From a virus: a stretch of DNA of 64,000 bases. Positions 15,769 through 24,126 of this stretch are shown one piece after another (the first letter of the stretch is position 1; every line of letters begins with the position of its first letter). The stretch covers positions 17,567 to 81,566 of the IMG/VR virus record IMGVR_UViG_3300035185_000025; one strand, given 5' to 3'. Made by a program: the position numbers and the translations under genes. The notes beneath the pieces are model-generated. The model was not told where the DNA came from, did no database searches, and was given only the letters and a program-made list of their open reading frames with translations.

Positions 15769-16616
15769 GCGACCGAGACGACCGACGAGATTCCGACCGT
15801 ATCCACGCGCCCTGGCGACCACACGAGCTCGACGTGCGGCACCTCGGCGAGCACCGAGACGTCGAGGACCCACTCGTTCCCGCGCGCGCCTTCTTCTGCG
15901 TCCGGCCTCGACGTGCTCTGGATCGTGTAGCGGATCACGCGCGAGAAGTATTCGGGCAGGATGATCCGCCGGCCGCACTTGTCGTCGTGCCGCTCGGCCG
16001 CGAGCAACTGCGCGACCCTGGCCTCGAGACCGCGGCGCTGATCCTTGTGCGCCGTCCAGAAGATCAGGCGCAGCGGGATGATCTGGTCGTGGCCGAGGTA
16101 GCGCAGGAGCGTCTCCGGGTAGAAGCGATCCGCGGTCTCTTCGAGGATCCGCGCGCCGCGGCCGGATGGCTCGAAGACGGCGTCCTCGACGCTCGTGATC
16201 AGGGCCGTCTGCGCCGGCATCGACTCCTGCTCGGATCGCGGCCAGTCCAAGAACACCCGCGTGAGCGGGTGGACGCTGACCCGGGCCTGCGGTGCGCCGT
16301 CCTTGGCGAGCGCTTCGAGGTCGACGCTGTGCCAGCGCAGGCCCTCGATCAGACGGTACAGCCCGAGCATGGCCGCGTCGCGGGGCGCGAGCGTCAGGAC
16401 CGGCGGCCCGTCGAAGGGGAACGACGCCGACCGGAGCTCGCTCGGGTACCTGCCGATCTGCGTGGCCGAGTTGAGCGTCGCGGTGCCGTCGAGGTTGCGC
16501 AGGATCTCGACCTCGTAGACGTTCTCAGGAAGCGCTCCGCCGGATGGTCGCGGTGGCTGGCCTGCGGTCGGGATGTCGGCGCACAGGCTGTCGGGATCGA
16601 ACTGGCGATCGTTCAT
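15741..16616 (-). CDS. Putative neck / tail terminator protein, 291 aa
   Basis: Begins MNDRQFDPDSLCADIPTAGQ; a second half of beta strands (EWVLDVSVLAEVPHVELVW). Located between the HK97-gp10-like gene and the sheath, where tail terminator or completion proteins occur; the sequence itself is not diagnostic. Class II promoter TACGCT 6 nt upstream fixes the ATG at 16616 rather than a longer start. Confidence 0.5.
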   Translation of the reverse strand: MNDRQFDPDSLCADIPTAGQPPRPSGGALPENVYEVEILRNLDGTATLNSATQIGRYPSELRSASFPFDGPPVLTLAPRDAAMLGLYRLIEGLRWHSVDLEALAKDGAPQARVSVHPLTRVFLDWPRSEQESMPAQTALITSVEDAVFEPSGRGARILEETADRFYPETLLRYLGHDQIIPLRLIFWTAHKDQRRGLEARVAQLLAAERHDDKCGRRIILPEYFSRVIRYTIQSTSRPDAEEGARGNEWVLDVSVLAEVPHVELVWSPGRVDTVGISSVVSVAGSGQDPVG

Positions 16617-16628
16617 GCGGGAAGCGTA
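16617..16628 (-). promoter_or_regulatory. Class II leaderless promoter
   Basis: TACGCT, 6 nt, ATG 16616; overlaps the -35 of the divergent class I site. Confidence 0.5.
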
Positions 16629-16646
16629 CACGCGGCCACGCGGTAG
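16619..16646 (+). promoter_or_regulatory. Class I promoter
   Basis: GGGAAGC, 16 nt, GGTAG; 6 nt to GTG 16653 or 9 nt to ATG 16656. TAGAGT also gives class II spacing (6 nt) to ATG 16656. Confidence 0.7.
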
Positions 16647-16655
16647 AGTCAGGTG

Positions 16656-16907
16656 ATGGCCACGAACGAAGACGAGCGCACCGACGTTTTCGACCCCAAG
16701 ACCGGGATGTTCTACGACTCAGCGGACGGACCGCCTGACCCGGAGTCGGCTCAGGCCAAGGCGTCACGCAAGCGGCGCGCGCCAGTTCCCAAGCCGGCGA
16801 TCGCCCCCGTCGACAGCCGCAGCTACAAGTACCCGGACGTCGCCCGCGTCGGCCCCGTGCGCTCGGGCAGCCTGCGCGAGTTCGAGGACGAGGAGCCGAC
16901 GTCGTGA
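16656..16907 (+). CDS. Hypothetical protein, 83 aa
   Basis: Low-complexity, charged (MATNEDERTDVFDPKTGMFY; KASRKRRAPVPKPAIAPVD); probably partly disordered. A GTG codon 3 nt earlier is an alternative start. Overlaps the next gene by GTGA. Confidence 0.55.
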   Translation: MATNEDERTDVFDPKTGMFYDSADGPPDPESAQAKASRKRRAPVPKPAIAPVDSRSYKYPDVARVGPVRSGSLREFEDEEPTS

Positions 16908-17173
16908 GCGCATTGATCCGAGCGCGGGCGCGCTTGCCGATCCGTCGAGTTGATGATGCCTGCCGATGTGAGCCCGGAGACGATGTCTACATTGAGGCCG
17001 ACGCTCCGTGCGGGTTGAAGGTCTGGATGCGATCGCCCGGATGCGTCGGCGGAACGCCTGGCCATGGCTGGGGCTTCGCTAGCATGGTCCCGATCGATGC
17101 GATCGCGGCGTACGGTGATCTTCCCGAGCAGACTCCATTCGGGATCCTTCGACCGATGACGGTGCCGGCGTGA
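16904..17173 (+). CDS. Hypothetical protein, 89 aa
   Basis: Starts GTG 16904 overlapping the preceding TGA. Beta-rich with Cys at RRVDDACRCEPGDDVYIEAD. No family recognised; class I operon. Confidence 0.6.
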   Translation: MSALIRARARLPIRRVDDACRCEPGDDVYIEADAPCGLKVWMRSPGCVGGTPGHGWGFASMVPIDAIAAYGDLPEQTPFGILRPMTVPA

Positions 17174-17198
17174 GCGCCATGGTCTTGTTGTGCGAAGA

Positions 17199-17708
17199 TC
17201 ACCCCTTCGAGCGCCGCGCCGCCCGGTCGATCGAGCGCTGCATCTGCAGGCTGATCTCCAGCGGCAGGCGCTTCGCCACGAGCGGCATCGTCCGGCGCAG
17301 CACGTAGCGGCCCTTGGTGCCCTTGCGCCCGATCTTGCGCTGGATCGCTACCGCCACGCGCACCGCCTTCGAGCCCTTGGCGAGCCGCTTGATCCGCACC
17401 CACTCGATGATCGACTTGAGAGGCGGCCGCTTGCCCGGCCGGCGCCCGACCTCGACGAAGATCGAGTGGCGCGCCGTGTTCGTGAGGACCGCGCCGTCCG
17501 GCACCTTGATCACGGTGAAGCTGCGCTCGTAGGTCCCGGTGGCGCGCGGGCGGTATGGCTTCGACTTCGCCGAGACCTTCACGGCCTGCGTCGCGCCGTA
17601 GCGAGCGGTCTTGCGGAGGGCTCGGATCACGCCGGCGTCGAACTGCCTGGCCAGCGTTCGGACGGCCGGCCCGAGTTGCTTCGGGTTGCGCAGCTTGATC
17701 GTGGTCAC
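17199..17708 (-). CDS. HK97-gp10-like tail completion protein
   Basis: 169 aa, very basic. The pattern LARQFDAGVIRALRKTARYGATQAVKV, then TGTYERSFTV, HSIFVEVGRRPGKRPPL and IIEWVRIK is typical of the HK97 gp10 / Mu gpG-like family that joins head and tail. Placed with other neck genes. GTG start preceded by class II TACGCT at 6 nt. Confidence 0.7.
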   Translation of the reverse strand: MTTIKLRNPKQLGPAVRTLARQFDAGVIRALRKTARYGATQAVKVSAKSKPYRPRATGTYERSFTVIKVPDGAVLTNTARHSIFVEVGRRPGKRPPLKSIIEWVRIKRLAKGSKAVRVAVAIQRKIGRKGTKGRYVLRRTMPLVAKRLPLEISLQMQRSIDRAARRSKG

Positions 17709-17720
17709 GCGGGAAGCGTA
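17709..17720 (-). promoter_or_regulatory. Class II leaderless promoter
   Basis: TACGCT, 6 nt, GTG 17708. Confidence 0.5.
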
Positions 17721-17738
17721 GCGCGGCTCCGGCGGTAG
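17711..17738 (+). promoter_or_regulatory. Class I promoter
   Basis: GGGAAGC, 16 nt, GGTAG, 8 nt, ATG 17747. Confidence 0.75.
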
Positions 17739-17746
17739 GGTCCGGC

Positions 17747-18064
17747 ATGACCAGCAAAGCGAAGTCCAAGAAGATTCTCGTCGCCCGTATCGTCACCGCG
17801 ATAATTTCGTTTCCCTACGCCGCATGGGTCGCATCGCTCATGTGGGGCTGGTTCGTCGTACCATTGGGCGTGAGTCAGATCGGCATGTGGCACGCCGGTG
17901 GCCTCGTGCTGTTCATGACGTGGCCTTCTGCGTCGGCCGCCGTCGCACTGGTCGATCTAGGCCGCAAAGAGGATGAGATCGACGACCTGGCAAAGTCACT
18001 TGGCGCCCTGTTCGTGCCGACGATCATGTTGGCGTTAGGGTACGCATATCGCCTGTTCATGTAG
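17747..18064 (+). CDS. Small membrane protein, 105 aa
   Basis: Lys-rich start (MTSKAKSKKILVARIV), then about three hydrophobic segments (residues ~12-32, 38-65, 85-102) separated by a charged loop (GRKEDEIDDL). Topology and size resemble a holin, but lysin is 23 kb away and no lysis cassette surrounds it, so other membrane roles are equally possible. Class I promoter. Confidence 0.6.
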   Translation: MTSKAKSKKILVARIVTAIISFPYAAWVASLMWGWFVVPLGVSQIGMWHAGGLVLFMTWPSASAAVALVDLGRKEDEIDDLAKSLGALFVPTIMLALGYAYRLFM

Positions 18065-18065
18065 A

Positions 18066-18743
18066 TCAGGCCAGCAGTACCGCGTCCTCGAACACCTCGT
18101 CATCGACGACCACGGTCTGATCGACGAGATCCTCGCGCCGGTAGCCGGACTGCGTGGTCAGCCGCACGCGCCACTCGTTCGAGTCCAAGCGAAGCACCGG
18201 CGCACCGGCGAGTTCGAATCGATACGTCCGCGGCGTTCGATCTGCCGGACACATGCCGATCGCCTGCACCTCGTAGAAGAACTCGCGCGTCGCCGTGTCG
18301 TCGCCCCACGGCTCGCCGTTGCGGTAGCCGCGAAGCGTCCAGTCGTCGACCTGCAACGGGCTCACCTCGCGCAGGTTGACCACGCCGTCCGGCTTGCGAG
18401 CGGCCTGCTCGACGATGAGTTCGACCGCGTCCAGATCTCGAAGCTCGACCGGCATCAACTCGAGCGAGGCGTCCTCGGACCAGGTCCCGGAGATGTCGTC
18501 CTGCACCTGCCACACGAGCCGCACGCGGTACGGGCGTTGCCCGATCTTGTGGATGGCCAGGCGCGCGCGGTCGATCGCCTTCTGGCGGCGCAGCGCTGGC
18601 GTACACGCGAGCAGGTCGATCGCCGGCGGCGTGTTGCTCGGCGCGACGGGGAAGTCAGGCCCGCGACCGGGCGGGCAACTCGACGGGCTCGCCGTGGGGA
18701 CGCAAGAGCAGGGCTTGCGCGAGCATGATCCGCAGACGGCCAT
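18066..18743 (-). CDS. Hypothetical neck-region protein, 225 aa
   Basis: N-terminal Cys cluster (VCGSCSRKPCSC) followed by a mixed alpha/beta body. Lies within the minus-strand neck genes. Class II TAGCAT 6 nt before ATG 18743. Unrecognised virion or assembly protein. Confidence 0.55.
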   Translation of the reverse strand: MAVCGSCSRKPCSCVPTASPSSCPPGRGPDFPVAPSNTPPAIDLLACTPALRRQKAIDRARLAIHKIGQRPYRVRLVWQVQDDISGTWSEDASLELMPVELRDLDAVELIVEQAARKPDGVVNLREVSPLQVDDWTLRGYRNGEPWGDDTATREFFYEVQAIGMCPADRTPRTYRFELAGAPVLRLDSNEWRVRLTTQSGYRREDLVDQTVVVDDEVFEDAVLLA

Positions 18744-18755
18744 GGCCACATGCTA
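18744..18755 (-). promoter_or_regulatory. Class II leaderless promoter
   Basis: TAGCAT, 6 nt, ATG 18743; overlaps the stop of the ChaB-like gene. Confidence 0.45.
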
Positions 18756-18950
18756 GCCGGCTCGACGGACCCAGCGCTCGCCGTCCTTGCGGTAGGACTT
18801 CTTCACGGCGGCCCAGGCGATCTTCGCGGCCTTCGACTCGCTCCCGCCGTCGGACGCGACCGAGTTCCAGGTCTTGCGGTAGATCGTCTGGCCTCCGGCC
18901 GGGAGCTTGCGGACAGGCGGCGGAAGCTCGGCGTTGCGTCGGTACGGCAT
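18753..18950 (-). CDS. ChaB-like protein
   Basis: 65 aa. MPYRRNAELPPPVRKLPAGGQTIY...AWAAVKKSY matches the ChaB fold pattern (PY.....LP..VR.LP...Q.IY and AW.AVK..Y), found in bacteria and in many phages beside head or neck genes; its molecular role is unclear. A GTG directly precedes the ATG and overlaps the upstream TGA. Confidence 0.75.
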   Translation of the reverse strand: MPYRRNAELPPPVRKLPAGGQTIYRKTWNSVASDGGSESKAAKIAWAAVKKSYRKDGERWVRRAG

Positions 18951-19354
18951 CACCAGTCCCCTTCGACGACGCGGCCGCGCATGGCCTCTTGGTTCGACAC
19001 CGGATTGACGAAGGTCCCGAGTTGATCCGCAAGCCGTAGCTGGTACTTGCGGTAGCGCAGCTCCAGCAACTCGTTCGGCCGCTCGTACTCGAACTTTGTC
19101 GAGCCTGACGCGACCACGCCCGACGACATCGTGTCCATCAACTCGTCGAGCTGCTTCTCGGTGCAGTCCAGCCGATCGATCGTGGCGATGACGTCGGGCT
19201 CGGCGATCGGGTCCAGGTTCGCCGCGTTGCTGTCGAGCAGCAGCTTCGCCTGGGTCACGACCGCCGAGCCCAACGAGAGCGCGGTCGGTGTCGTCAGCTG
19301 GGTGTAGCTGAGGTGATACCGAGCGCGCTGGATCGTCCGCTGGGACAGGGCCAT
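18950..19354 (-). CDS. Hypothetical neck-region protein, 134 aa
   Basis: MALSQRTIQRARYHLSYTQL...; helical, size and position suit a head-tail connector (gp6/gp15-like adaptor), but the sequence is not diagnostic. 4 nt after the upstream stop. Confidence 0.5.
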   Translation of the reverse strand: MALSQRTIQRARYHLSYTQLTTPTALSLGSAVVTQAKLLLDSNAANLDPIAEPDVIATIDRLDCTEKQLDELMDTMSSGVVASGSTKFEYERPNELLELRYRKYQLRLADQLGTFVNPVSNQEAMRGRVVEGDW

Positions 19355-19358
19355 GGGA

Positions 19359-19790
19359 TCACGCCGCCCGTGCGACCTGCAGCTTGCGGCCGCGGATCAT
19401 CGACAGCATGGTCGCGGTCGTCGAGAACCGCTGGCGGGGCTCGAACACCTCGCCGGGACCGAGCCCGGACGCCCGGTGATGGCTGAGGCTGACGAGCTTG
19501 GCGAGCGGCTGCTCCTCGAGCAGCTTGGCGACCTCCTCGACGCTGAGCGGGACCTGTGCCCGGGAGCGAAGCGCGGGAACGTCGACGCGCAGTTCCTCGA
19601 GCGCGGTCTCGATCCGGGTCATCTGCGCCGTGAGCTCGAGCATCGCGGCACGCGGATCCAGATCCGCGATCGCGGCCTGAGTCGCGGCGCCGGTAGCCCG
19701 GAGCTCGGTCAGAGAGGTCTCGATCTTGTCGAGCCGAGACTCGACGCTGGTGGGGCTGGACTCGCCCCGGCGATCTTTTTGGCCGGCCAT
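19359..19790 (-). CDS. Coiled-coil protein, 143 aa
   Basis: Residues ~16-110 form heptad-like helices (SRLDKIETSLTEL, LELTAQMTRIETALEELR). Member of the neck operon; function unknown. Confidence 0.55.
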   Translation of the reverse strand: MAGQKDRRGESSPTSVESRLDKIETSLTELRATGAATQAAIADLDPRAAMLELTAQMTRIETALEELRVDVPALRSRAQVPLSVEEVAKLLEEQPLAKLVSLSHHRASGLGPGEVFEPRQRFSTTATMLSMIRGRKLQVARAA

Positions 19791-19794
19791 CGGA

Positions 19795-20037
19795 TCAGCC
19801 CTCCTTGGGGTCCGAGTGGTACATGAGCGGCGTCATCGCGACCTTCTGGTCGCCGGCCGCCTTCGCGGTGAAGACCGCGCCGTTCTGGTACTCGGCGGAC
19901 TCGGGGCCCGCGGGAAAGCTGACGAGCCCGGGCGGGGTCAGTTGCCCGGCGCCGGTCTTCGACTTGGTGAAGGAGTTGGTGGTGCCGCTGCCCTCGATGC
20001 CCCGGGAGCCGTCGGTCATGTAGCTGGGCTTCTTCAT
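19795..20037 (-). CDS. Hypothetical protein, 80 aa
   Basis: MKKPSYMTDGSRGIEGSGTT, Gly/Ser-rich then beta-like. First gene of the minus-strand neck operon; ATG 20037 lies 6 nt after class II TACGCT, which rules out the longer frame. Unrecognised. Confidence 0.6.
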   Translation of the reverse strand: MKKPSYMTDGSRGIEGSGTTNSFTKSKTGAGQLTPPGLVSFPAGPESAEYQNGAVFTAKAAGDQKVAMTPLMYHSDPKEG

Positions 20038-20049
20038 GCGGACAGCGTA
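20038..20049 (-). promoter_or_regulatory. Class II leaderless promoter
   Basis: TACGCT, 6 nt, ATG 20037; heads the neck operon. Confidence 0.5.
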
Positions 20050-20144
20050 CCAGAAAAGTGGGGGCCGGGCGCTTGGCTGTCCGAGCCGCCACGCCCGACC
20101 CCCGTCTGACGATTGCCAGCCGCGCAGACGGTACCACAGCGGGC

Positions 20145-20172
20145 GGGAAGCGGGCGGGCGCGTGATCGGTAG
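20145..20172 (+). promoter_or_regulatory. Class I promoter
   Basis: GGGAAGC, 16 nt, GGTAG, 7 nt, ATG 20180. Heads the left end of the replication block. Confidence 0.75.
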
Positions 20173-20179
20173 TGCGGGC

Positions 20180-20497
20180 ATGACCAATCAAGAATTCTGC
20201 TACTGGCTGCAGGGCTTCTTCGAACTGCGCGCCGAAAACGATGCGCTAACTGCGACGCAGGTTGAGTGCATCCGCCGCCACACCGACCTCGTCAAAGAGA
20301 GCCTCGGCAAGCCTGGCCCGGCGGTGCTCGCCATTCGGGCCCTGCTTCCCTACGCAGAGCGGAGCGATGACATCACTCGCGCCGTGCAGTCCATCCTCTC
20401 CGATGTATTCGAGCACGTCATCGACCCGCAAGCTGGCGAAGCGTCCCCGCACCTCAGCCACGTTCACAACCCGGGCGGGCCACTCACCCGCTGCTAG
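20180..20497 (+). CDS. Hypothetical protein, 105 aa
   Basis: MTNQEFCYWLQGFFELRAEN is a short motif (FCYWLQGFFE) recurring in phage proteins of unknown role near replication genes. First gene of an operon running to the helicase. Confidence 0.65.
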   Translation: MTNQEFCYWLQGFFELRAENDALTATQVECIRRHTDLVKESLGKPGPAVLAIRALLPYAERSDDITRAVQSILSDVFEHVIDPQAGEASPHLSHVHNPGGPLTRC

Positions 20498-20506
20498 GAG
20501 CAAGCC

Positions 20507-20794
20507 GTGACCGCCATCCCCAGCACCTACAAGGACGCGACCAAGCTCAGCGCCAACGCCCGAGCAGCGCTCGCCGCCGCCAGGCTCGTGTGGGACGGGC
20601 TGCCCAAGGGCCCAAGGGCCGCGCTCTCAGAAGCTGTCCGTTATGCGCACGGGAGGTTCCTCGATACCGGTCGCCGCCGAGACATCCAACGACTCCATGA
20701 CGAAGGTATCGCCATCGGCGCAAGGGTGACGCCGCTCGGCGAGTTGGTCCGCGAGGCCGGCACGCGCACCAAGATCGAGGTGTCCGGTGGCTGA
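20507..20794 (+). CDS. Hypothetical protein, 95 aa
   Basis: GTG 20507 with AGGAG 9 nt upstream. Helical basic protein; unrecognised. Overlaps the ASCH gene by 8 nt. Confidence 0.6.
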   Translation: MTAIPSTYKDATKLSANARAALAAARLVWDGLPKGPRAALSEAVRYAHGRFLDTGRRRDIQRLHDEGIAIGARVTPLGELVREAGTRTKIEVSGG

Positions 20795-21500
20795 GCGCCC
20801 GATCCTGTTCAGCGGCCCGCTCGTGCGGTCGATCCTCGACGGTCGCAAGACCGAGACCCGGCGGCTGGTCACGAAGGGCACGAGCCAGGTCAGCGACGTC
20901 GTCGGCGAGCAGGCTCCCTGGTGCGGTCTCGCCGATGCGTCCCGCGCTGGCACATCGATCTTGTTGGTCGGATCTGGTGTTGACGGTCACTTCATCGACT
21001 GCCGCATCCAGCCAGGCGACGCGCTCTGGGTGCGTGAGTCGTGGCAGCCGATCGGCGGAAACATCTACGGACCAGCGGGTGTGATGGTTCGCTACTCGGC
21101 CGACGGTCATCCGCGCGACTGTACGGGGACGTCCGACGCGTGGCGAGTGGCGCGCATGAAGAAGTACGGCCTGCACTGGACACGCGTCGGCGGTCAGCAC
21201 AAGGGGGAGTGGCCCTCGATCCACATGCCGCGGTGGGCCTCTCGGATCAGCCTGCGGGTGACCGACGTCCGGGCCGAGCGGGTGCAGGAGATCACCGGAG
21301 CGAGCGCTCAAGCAGAAGGCGTCTCGCTGCCTGACCCCGGTCGAACTGTGGTCATGCCGCGTTCCGCCATAGACGATCTATATGTCGGAAAATTTGAGGA
21401 GCTATGGGACCAGATCAACGGCAAGCGCGACGGCGCTGCGTGGGCCGATGATCCCTGGGTCTGGGTGATCAAGTTCGAGGTCGCCGAGGTGAAGCGATGA
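20787..21500 (+). CDS. ASCH-domain-like phage protein
   Basis: 237 aa. The pattern PILFSGPLVRSILDGRKTETRR, DALWVRESW, PSIHMPRWASRISLRVTDVR and DPWVWVIKFE is the phage ASCH/YqfB-like family, often annotated 'morphogenetic protein' although its role is probably RNA or modified-nucleotide binding. Its place in the replication operon supports a nucleic-acid role (inference). Confidence 0.7.
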   Translation: MAERPILFSGPLVRSILDGRKTETRRLVTKGTSQVSDVVGEQAPWCGLADASRAGTSILLVGSGVDGHFIDCRIQPGDALWVRESWQPIGGNIYGPAGVMVRYSADGHPRDCTGTSDAWRVARMKKYGLHWTRVGGQHKGEWPSIHMPRWASRISLRVTDVRAERVQEITGASAQAEGVSLPDPGRTVVMPRSAIDDLYVGKFEELWDQINGKRDGAAWADDPWVWVIKFEVAEVKR

Positions 21501-21724
21501 CGCGCCCGCTCGCCGACAGGCTCAACCCGCCGCCACGGCCAGCGGCTCCACGAGCGAACCGCGAACGCAAGGCTCGTGACCGCGGCGAGGCGATCGAGCC
21601 ACGTCCGGCAACGCTCCGAGCGATCGAGGAGATCTCGACATTCAAGACCGTCGCGGACATGCTCGCGTCGGACCACGCGTCGAGCGGACCGCGCTGGTGG
21701 GACTGCAAGGCAGGCGCCGAGTGA
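21497..21724 (+). CDS. Hypothetical protein, 75 aa
   Basis: ATG overlaps upstream TGA (ATGA). Pro/Arg-rich N-terminus, then EEISTFKTVADMLASDH. Unrecognised. Confidence 0.55.
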   Translation: MTRPLADRLNPPPRPAAPRANRERKARDRGEAIEPRPATLRAIEEISTFKTVADMLASDHASSGPRWWDCKAGAE

Positions 21725-21846
21725 CCGTCCTGCGAGCGATCATCGGGCTCGTGCTCGGCTGCGCTTCGTTCGGCGTCGTCATGCTGCTCGTTGCGGCGGC
21801 AGTCGTTGTCGGCCGGATCCTCGAGATCGTCTCGGTGATCCCGTGA
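21721..21846 (+). CDS. Small membrane protein, 41 aa
   Basis: GTG 21721 (GTGA overlap) to TGA 21846; begins VTVLRAIIGLVLGCASFGVV and is almost wholly hydrophobic over residues ~5-30. It overlaps genes at both ends by 4 nt, strong support despite its size. Single-pass membrane peptide of unknown role. Confidence 0.55.
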   Translation: MTVLRAIIGLVLGCASFGVVMLLVAAAVVVGRILEIVSVIP

Positions 21847-23465
21847 AGCTCCGCGACTACCAGCGCGAGGCCAAGCGCGAGTGCTTGCGCGCGCTCGAGC
21901 ACAACCGCAGCGCGCTCGTCGCGATGCCGACCGGGTCCGGCAAGACCGTCACGTTCGCCGACCTCGTCAGGACAGGAGTCGAGCACGGCAGGCGGATCCT
22001 CGTGCTCGCTCACCGCGAGGAACTGCTCGACCAGGCCGCCGAGAAGATCGCTCTCGTCGCTGGCTGTCCAGTTGTGATCGAGCAGGGCTCGCGCAAGCAG
22101 GCCGGCGCGGATGACCACGTCGTGATCGCCAGCGTTTTCTCGATGATCAAGCGGCTCGACAGGTTCGGCGCCGACCGGTTCGATCTCGTTATCGTGGACG
22201 AATCGCACCGCGCGCTGGCCCAGACCTATCGAGACCTGCTCGACCACTTCGCCGGGGCGAAGGTCCTGGGCTTCACGGCGACTCCGAACCGAGGCGACGA
22301 GAAGGCGCTCGCGCAGGTATTCGACACCGTCGCCTACGACATGACGATCGGCGACGCGATCGGCCTCGGCTGGCTCGTCCCGATCAGGTCGCGGTCGATC
22401 AAGCTGCGGTCTCTCGATCTGTCGAAGGTGCGCAAGCGCCAGGGCGAGCTCGCGGCCGGGGAGCTCGGCACGGTCATGTCCGAGATCGCCGTGCTGCGCG
22501 AGGCGATCGTGCCTGCCGTCGAGATTGCCGGGGAGCTGCAGGCGATCGTGTTCACCGTCACACGGGCGCACATGCACTGCGTGGCGGAGACGATTCGGCG
22601 CGTCTCCGAGGAGCGCGCGCTCGAGTTGCCGATCGCGTGCGTCGACGGGACCACGCCGAAGGACGAGCGCCGCCGGATCATGGCGGACTTCCGGGCCCGC
22701 AAGATCCGCTGGCTGATCAACGTCGAGGTCGCGACCGAGGGATTCGACGCGCCGGCTGTCGAGGCCGTGATCTTTCTGCGGCCGACGCTAAGCCGGGCGC
22801 TGTACCTGCAGATGGGCGGGCGCGGGACTCGTCCGCTGCCTGGCGTCGTGGACGGGCTCGGCTCGCCTGACGAGCGCAGGGCCGCGATCGCGGCGTCGAC
22901 CAAGCCGCATTGCCTGTGGCTCGACTTCACCGACAACACCTCGCGGCACGACCTCGCCTCGCCGATGGACCTGCTCGGCGGTGACTACGATCTGCCCGAG
23001 CAGCGTGAGGCTGAGCGCCTGCTCGCGGCGGGCAAGGCTGACGATCTGCTCACCGCGCTCGAGATGGCGCGCGCCGCCCGAGCCGCGGTGCTCGTCGAAG
23101 CCTGCGCGCGGGCCGGGGATCCGCTCGCGCTGTTCGGGATCACGTGCTCGAAGGACCGCTGGTCCAGGCCGGCGACGCCGAAGCAGCTTGCGGCGCTCGG
23201 GCCCATGCCGCGGCGCCTCGACTTCCGCGAGTCAAACGCCGTGCTCGCAGAGATCGGCAGGCGAAAGCGCGAGGGCCTGGCGCTCTACGAGCAGCTCGCC
23301 GTGCTCGCGCGGCCGAAGATCCGCCACGAGATCGAGCCGCTACGGACGATGTCGCGGCGCGATGCTTCGTCGCTCGTGCGGACGCTGGCGGATCGGTACT
23401 GGCTCGCCGACTGCGGGTGGGAGCGGATCTACGACCTGGCCGGGCTCGTGCCGCCGGGAAGCTGA
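21843..23465 (+). CDS. DEAD/DEAH-box (SF2) helicase
   Basis: 540 aa. RDYQREAK (Q-like motif), MPTGSGKT (Walker A, residues ~29-36), VDESH (motif II), GFTATP (motif III) and QMGGRGTR (motif VI) define an SSL2/RecG-type SF2 helicase. The C-terminus carries extra helical domain. Starts GTG overlapping the small membrane gene. Likely unwinds DNA at replication or recombination intermediates. The last residues and TGA build the next class I -35 box. Confidence 0.85.
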   Translation: MKLRDYQREAKRECLRALEHNRSALVAMPTGSGKTVTFADLVRTGVEHGRRILVLAHREELLDQAAEKIALVAGCPVVIEQGSRKQAGADDHVVIASVFSMIKRLDRFGADRFDLVIVDESHRALAQTYRDLLDHFAGAKVLGFTATPNRGDEKALAQVFDTVAYDMTIGDAIGLGWLVPIRSRSIKLRSLDLSKVRKRQGELAAGELGTVMSEIAVLREAIVPAVEIAGELQAIVFTVTRAHMHCVAETIRRVSEERALELPIACVDGTTPKDERRRIMADFRARKIRWLINVEVATEGFDAPAVEAVIFLRPTLSRALYLQMGGRGTRPLPGVVDGLGSPDERRAAIAASTKPHCLWLDFTDNTSRHDLASPMDLLGGDYDLPEQREAERLLAAGKADDLLTALEMARAARAAVLVEACARAGDPLALFGITCSKDRWSRPATPKQLAALGPMPRRLDFRESNAVLAEIGRRKREGLALYEQLAVLARPKIRHEIEPLRTMSRRDASSLVRTLADRYWLADCGWERIYDLAGLVPPGS

Positions 23466-23483
23466 CGGCGGCGCGGGCGGTAG
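23456..23483 (+). promoter_or_regulatory. Class I promoter
   Basis: GGGAAGC, 16 nt, GGTAG, 7 nt, ATG 23491. Confidence 0.75.
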
Positions 23484-23490
23484 CCATCGC

Positions 23491-24126
23491 ATGGAACACG
23501 ACCTCGAACCGTCGGCCACCGTCACCATCACCCTGACGAGCTTTGGCAGGCATATCGTCGCCAAGCACTACAGCAGCCCCGAGTGGGACGCAGATCCTCG
23601 ACGCGACGGGTTGCGGTCTCAGAAGATCCACATGCCTCTGTGGGAGGCGTTCGCCGTTTTCGGACCGCACATCAAGGGCAGCAACGCGTTGCCAGTGGCC
23701 TACCTGTCGGTCCCGTTGCCGGAGGACCCGCTCGTCGATGGGTTGCGGGTAGAAAACACGTCGCTTGCGCTGGACGCAAAGCGTCGGCTCCGGCTGCTCA
23801 GGATGCTCGGCAAGGACATCGGGCTCGGCGACCTCGACTACTGCTCGCCGGAGGATGTCGAGCGGCGCGTCGAGGGCTACGTCGAAGCGCAGATCCCTCG
23901 CATCCCAACTGCCAGCGGACTCTGGTTCTACGGCGACCGCGTCGTCGAGGTCCTCGACATCGAGCCTGGCTCCGGCGCCGACGGGTTGTTCGTCAAGCTG
24001 CGCAACGGCAGGCGCAAGCGCGTCGACCAGATGAACGCGAACCTCTGGCTCGGGCCGGCGAGGGTCGACCACCGGATCCCGAAGCTCGAAGCGGACGCGG
24101 ACAACGACGAGGACATCCCGTTCTGA
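23491..24126 (+). CDS. Hypothetical protein with SSB-like C-terminal tip, 211 aa
   Basis: MEHDLEPSATVTITLTSFGR...; soluble alpha/beta body, then basic RNGRRKRVDQMN and a terminal ADADNDEDIPF. An acidic tail ending D-D-I-P-F is the hallmark of bacterial SSB, which docks replication proteins. The body is not an evident OB fold, so this is either a divergent SSB or a partner that mimics its tip (inference). Coupled by TGATG to the next gene. Confidence 0.55.
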   Translation: MEHDLEPSATVTITLTSFGRHIVAKHYSSPEWDADPRRDGLRSQKIHMPLWEAFAVFGPHIKGSNALPVAYLSVPLPEDPLVDGLRVENTSLALDAKRRLRLLRMLGKDIGLGDLDYCSPEDVERRVEGYVEAQIPRIPTASGLWFYGDRVVEVLDIEPGSGADGLFVKLRNGRRKRVDQMNANLWLGPARVDHRIPKLEADADNDEDIPF

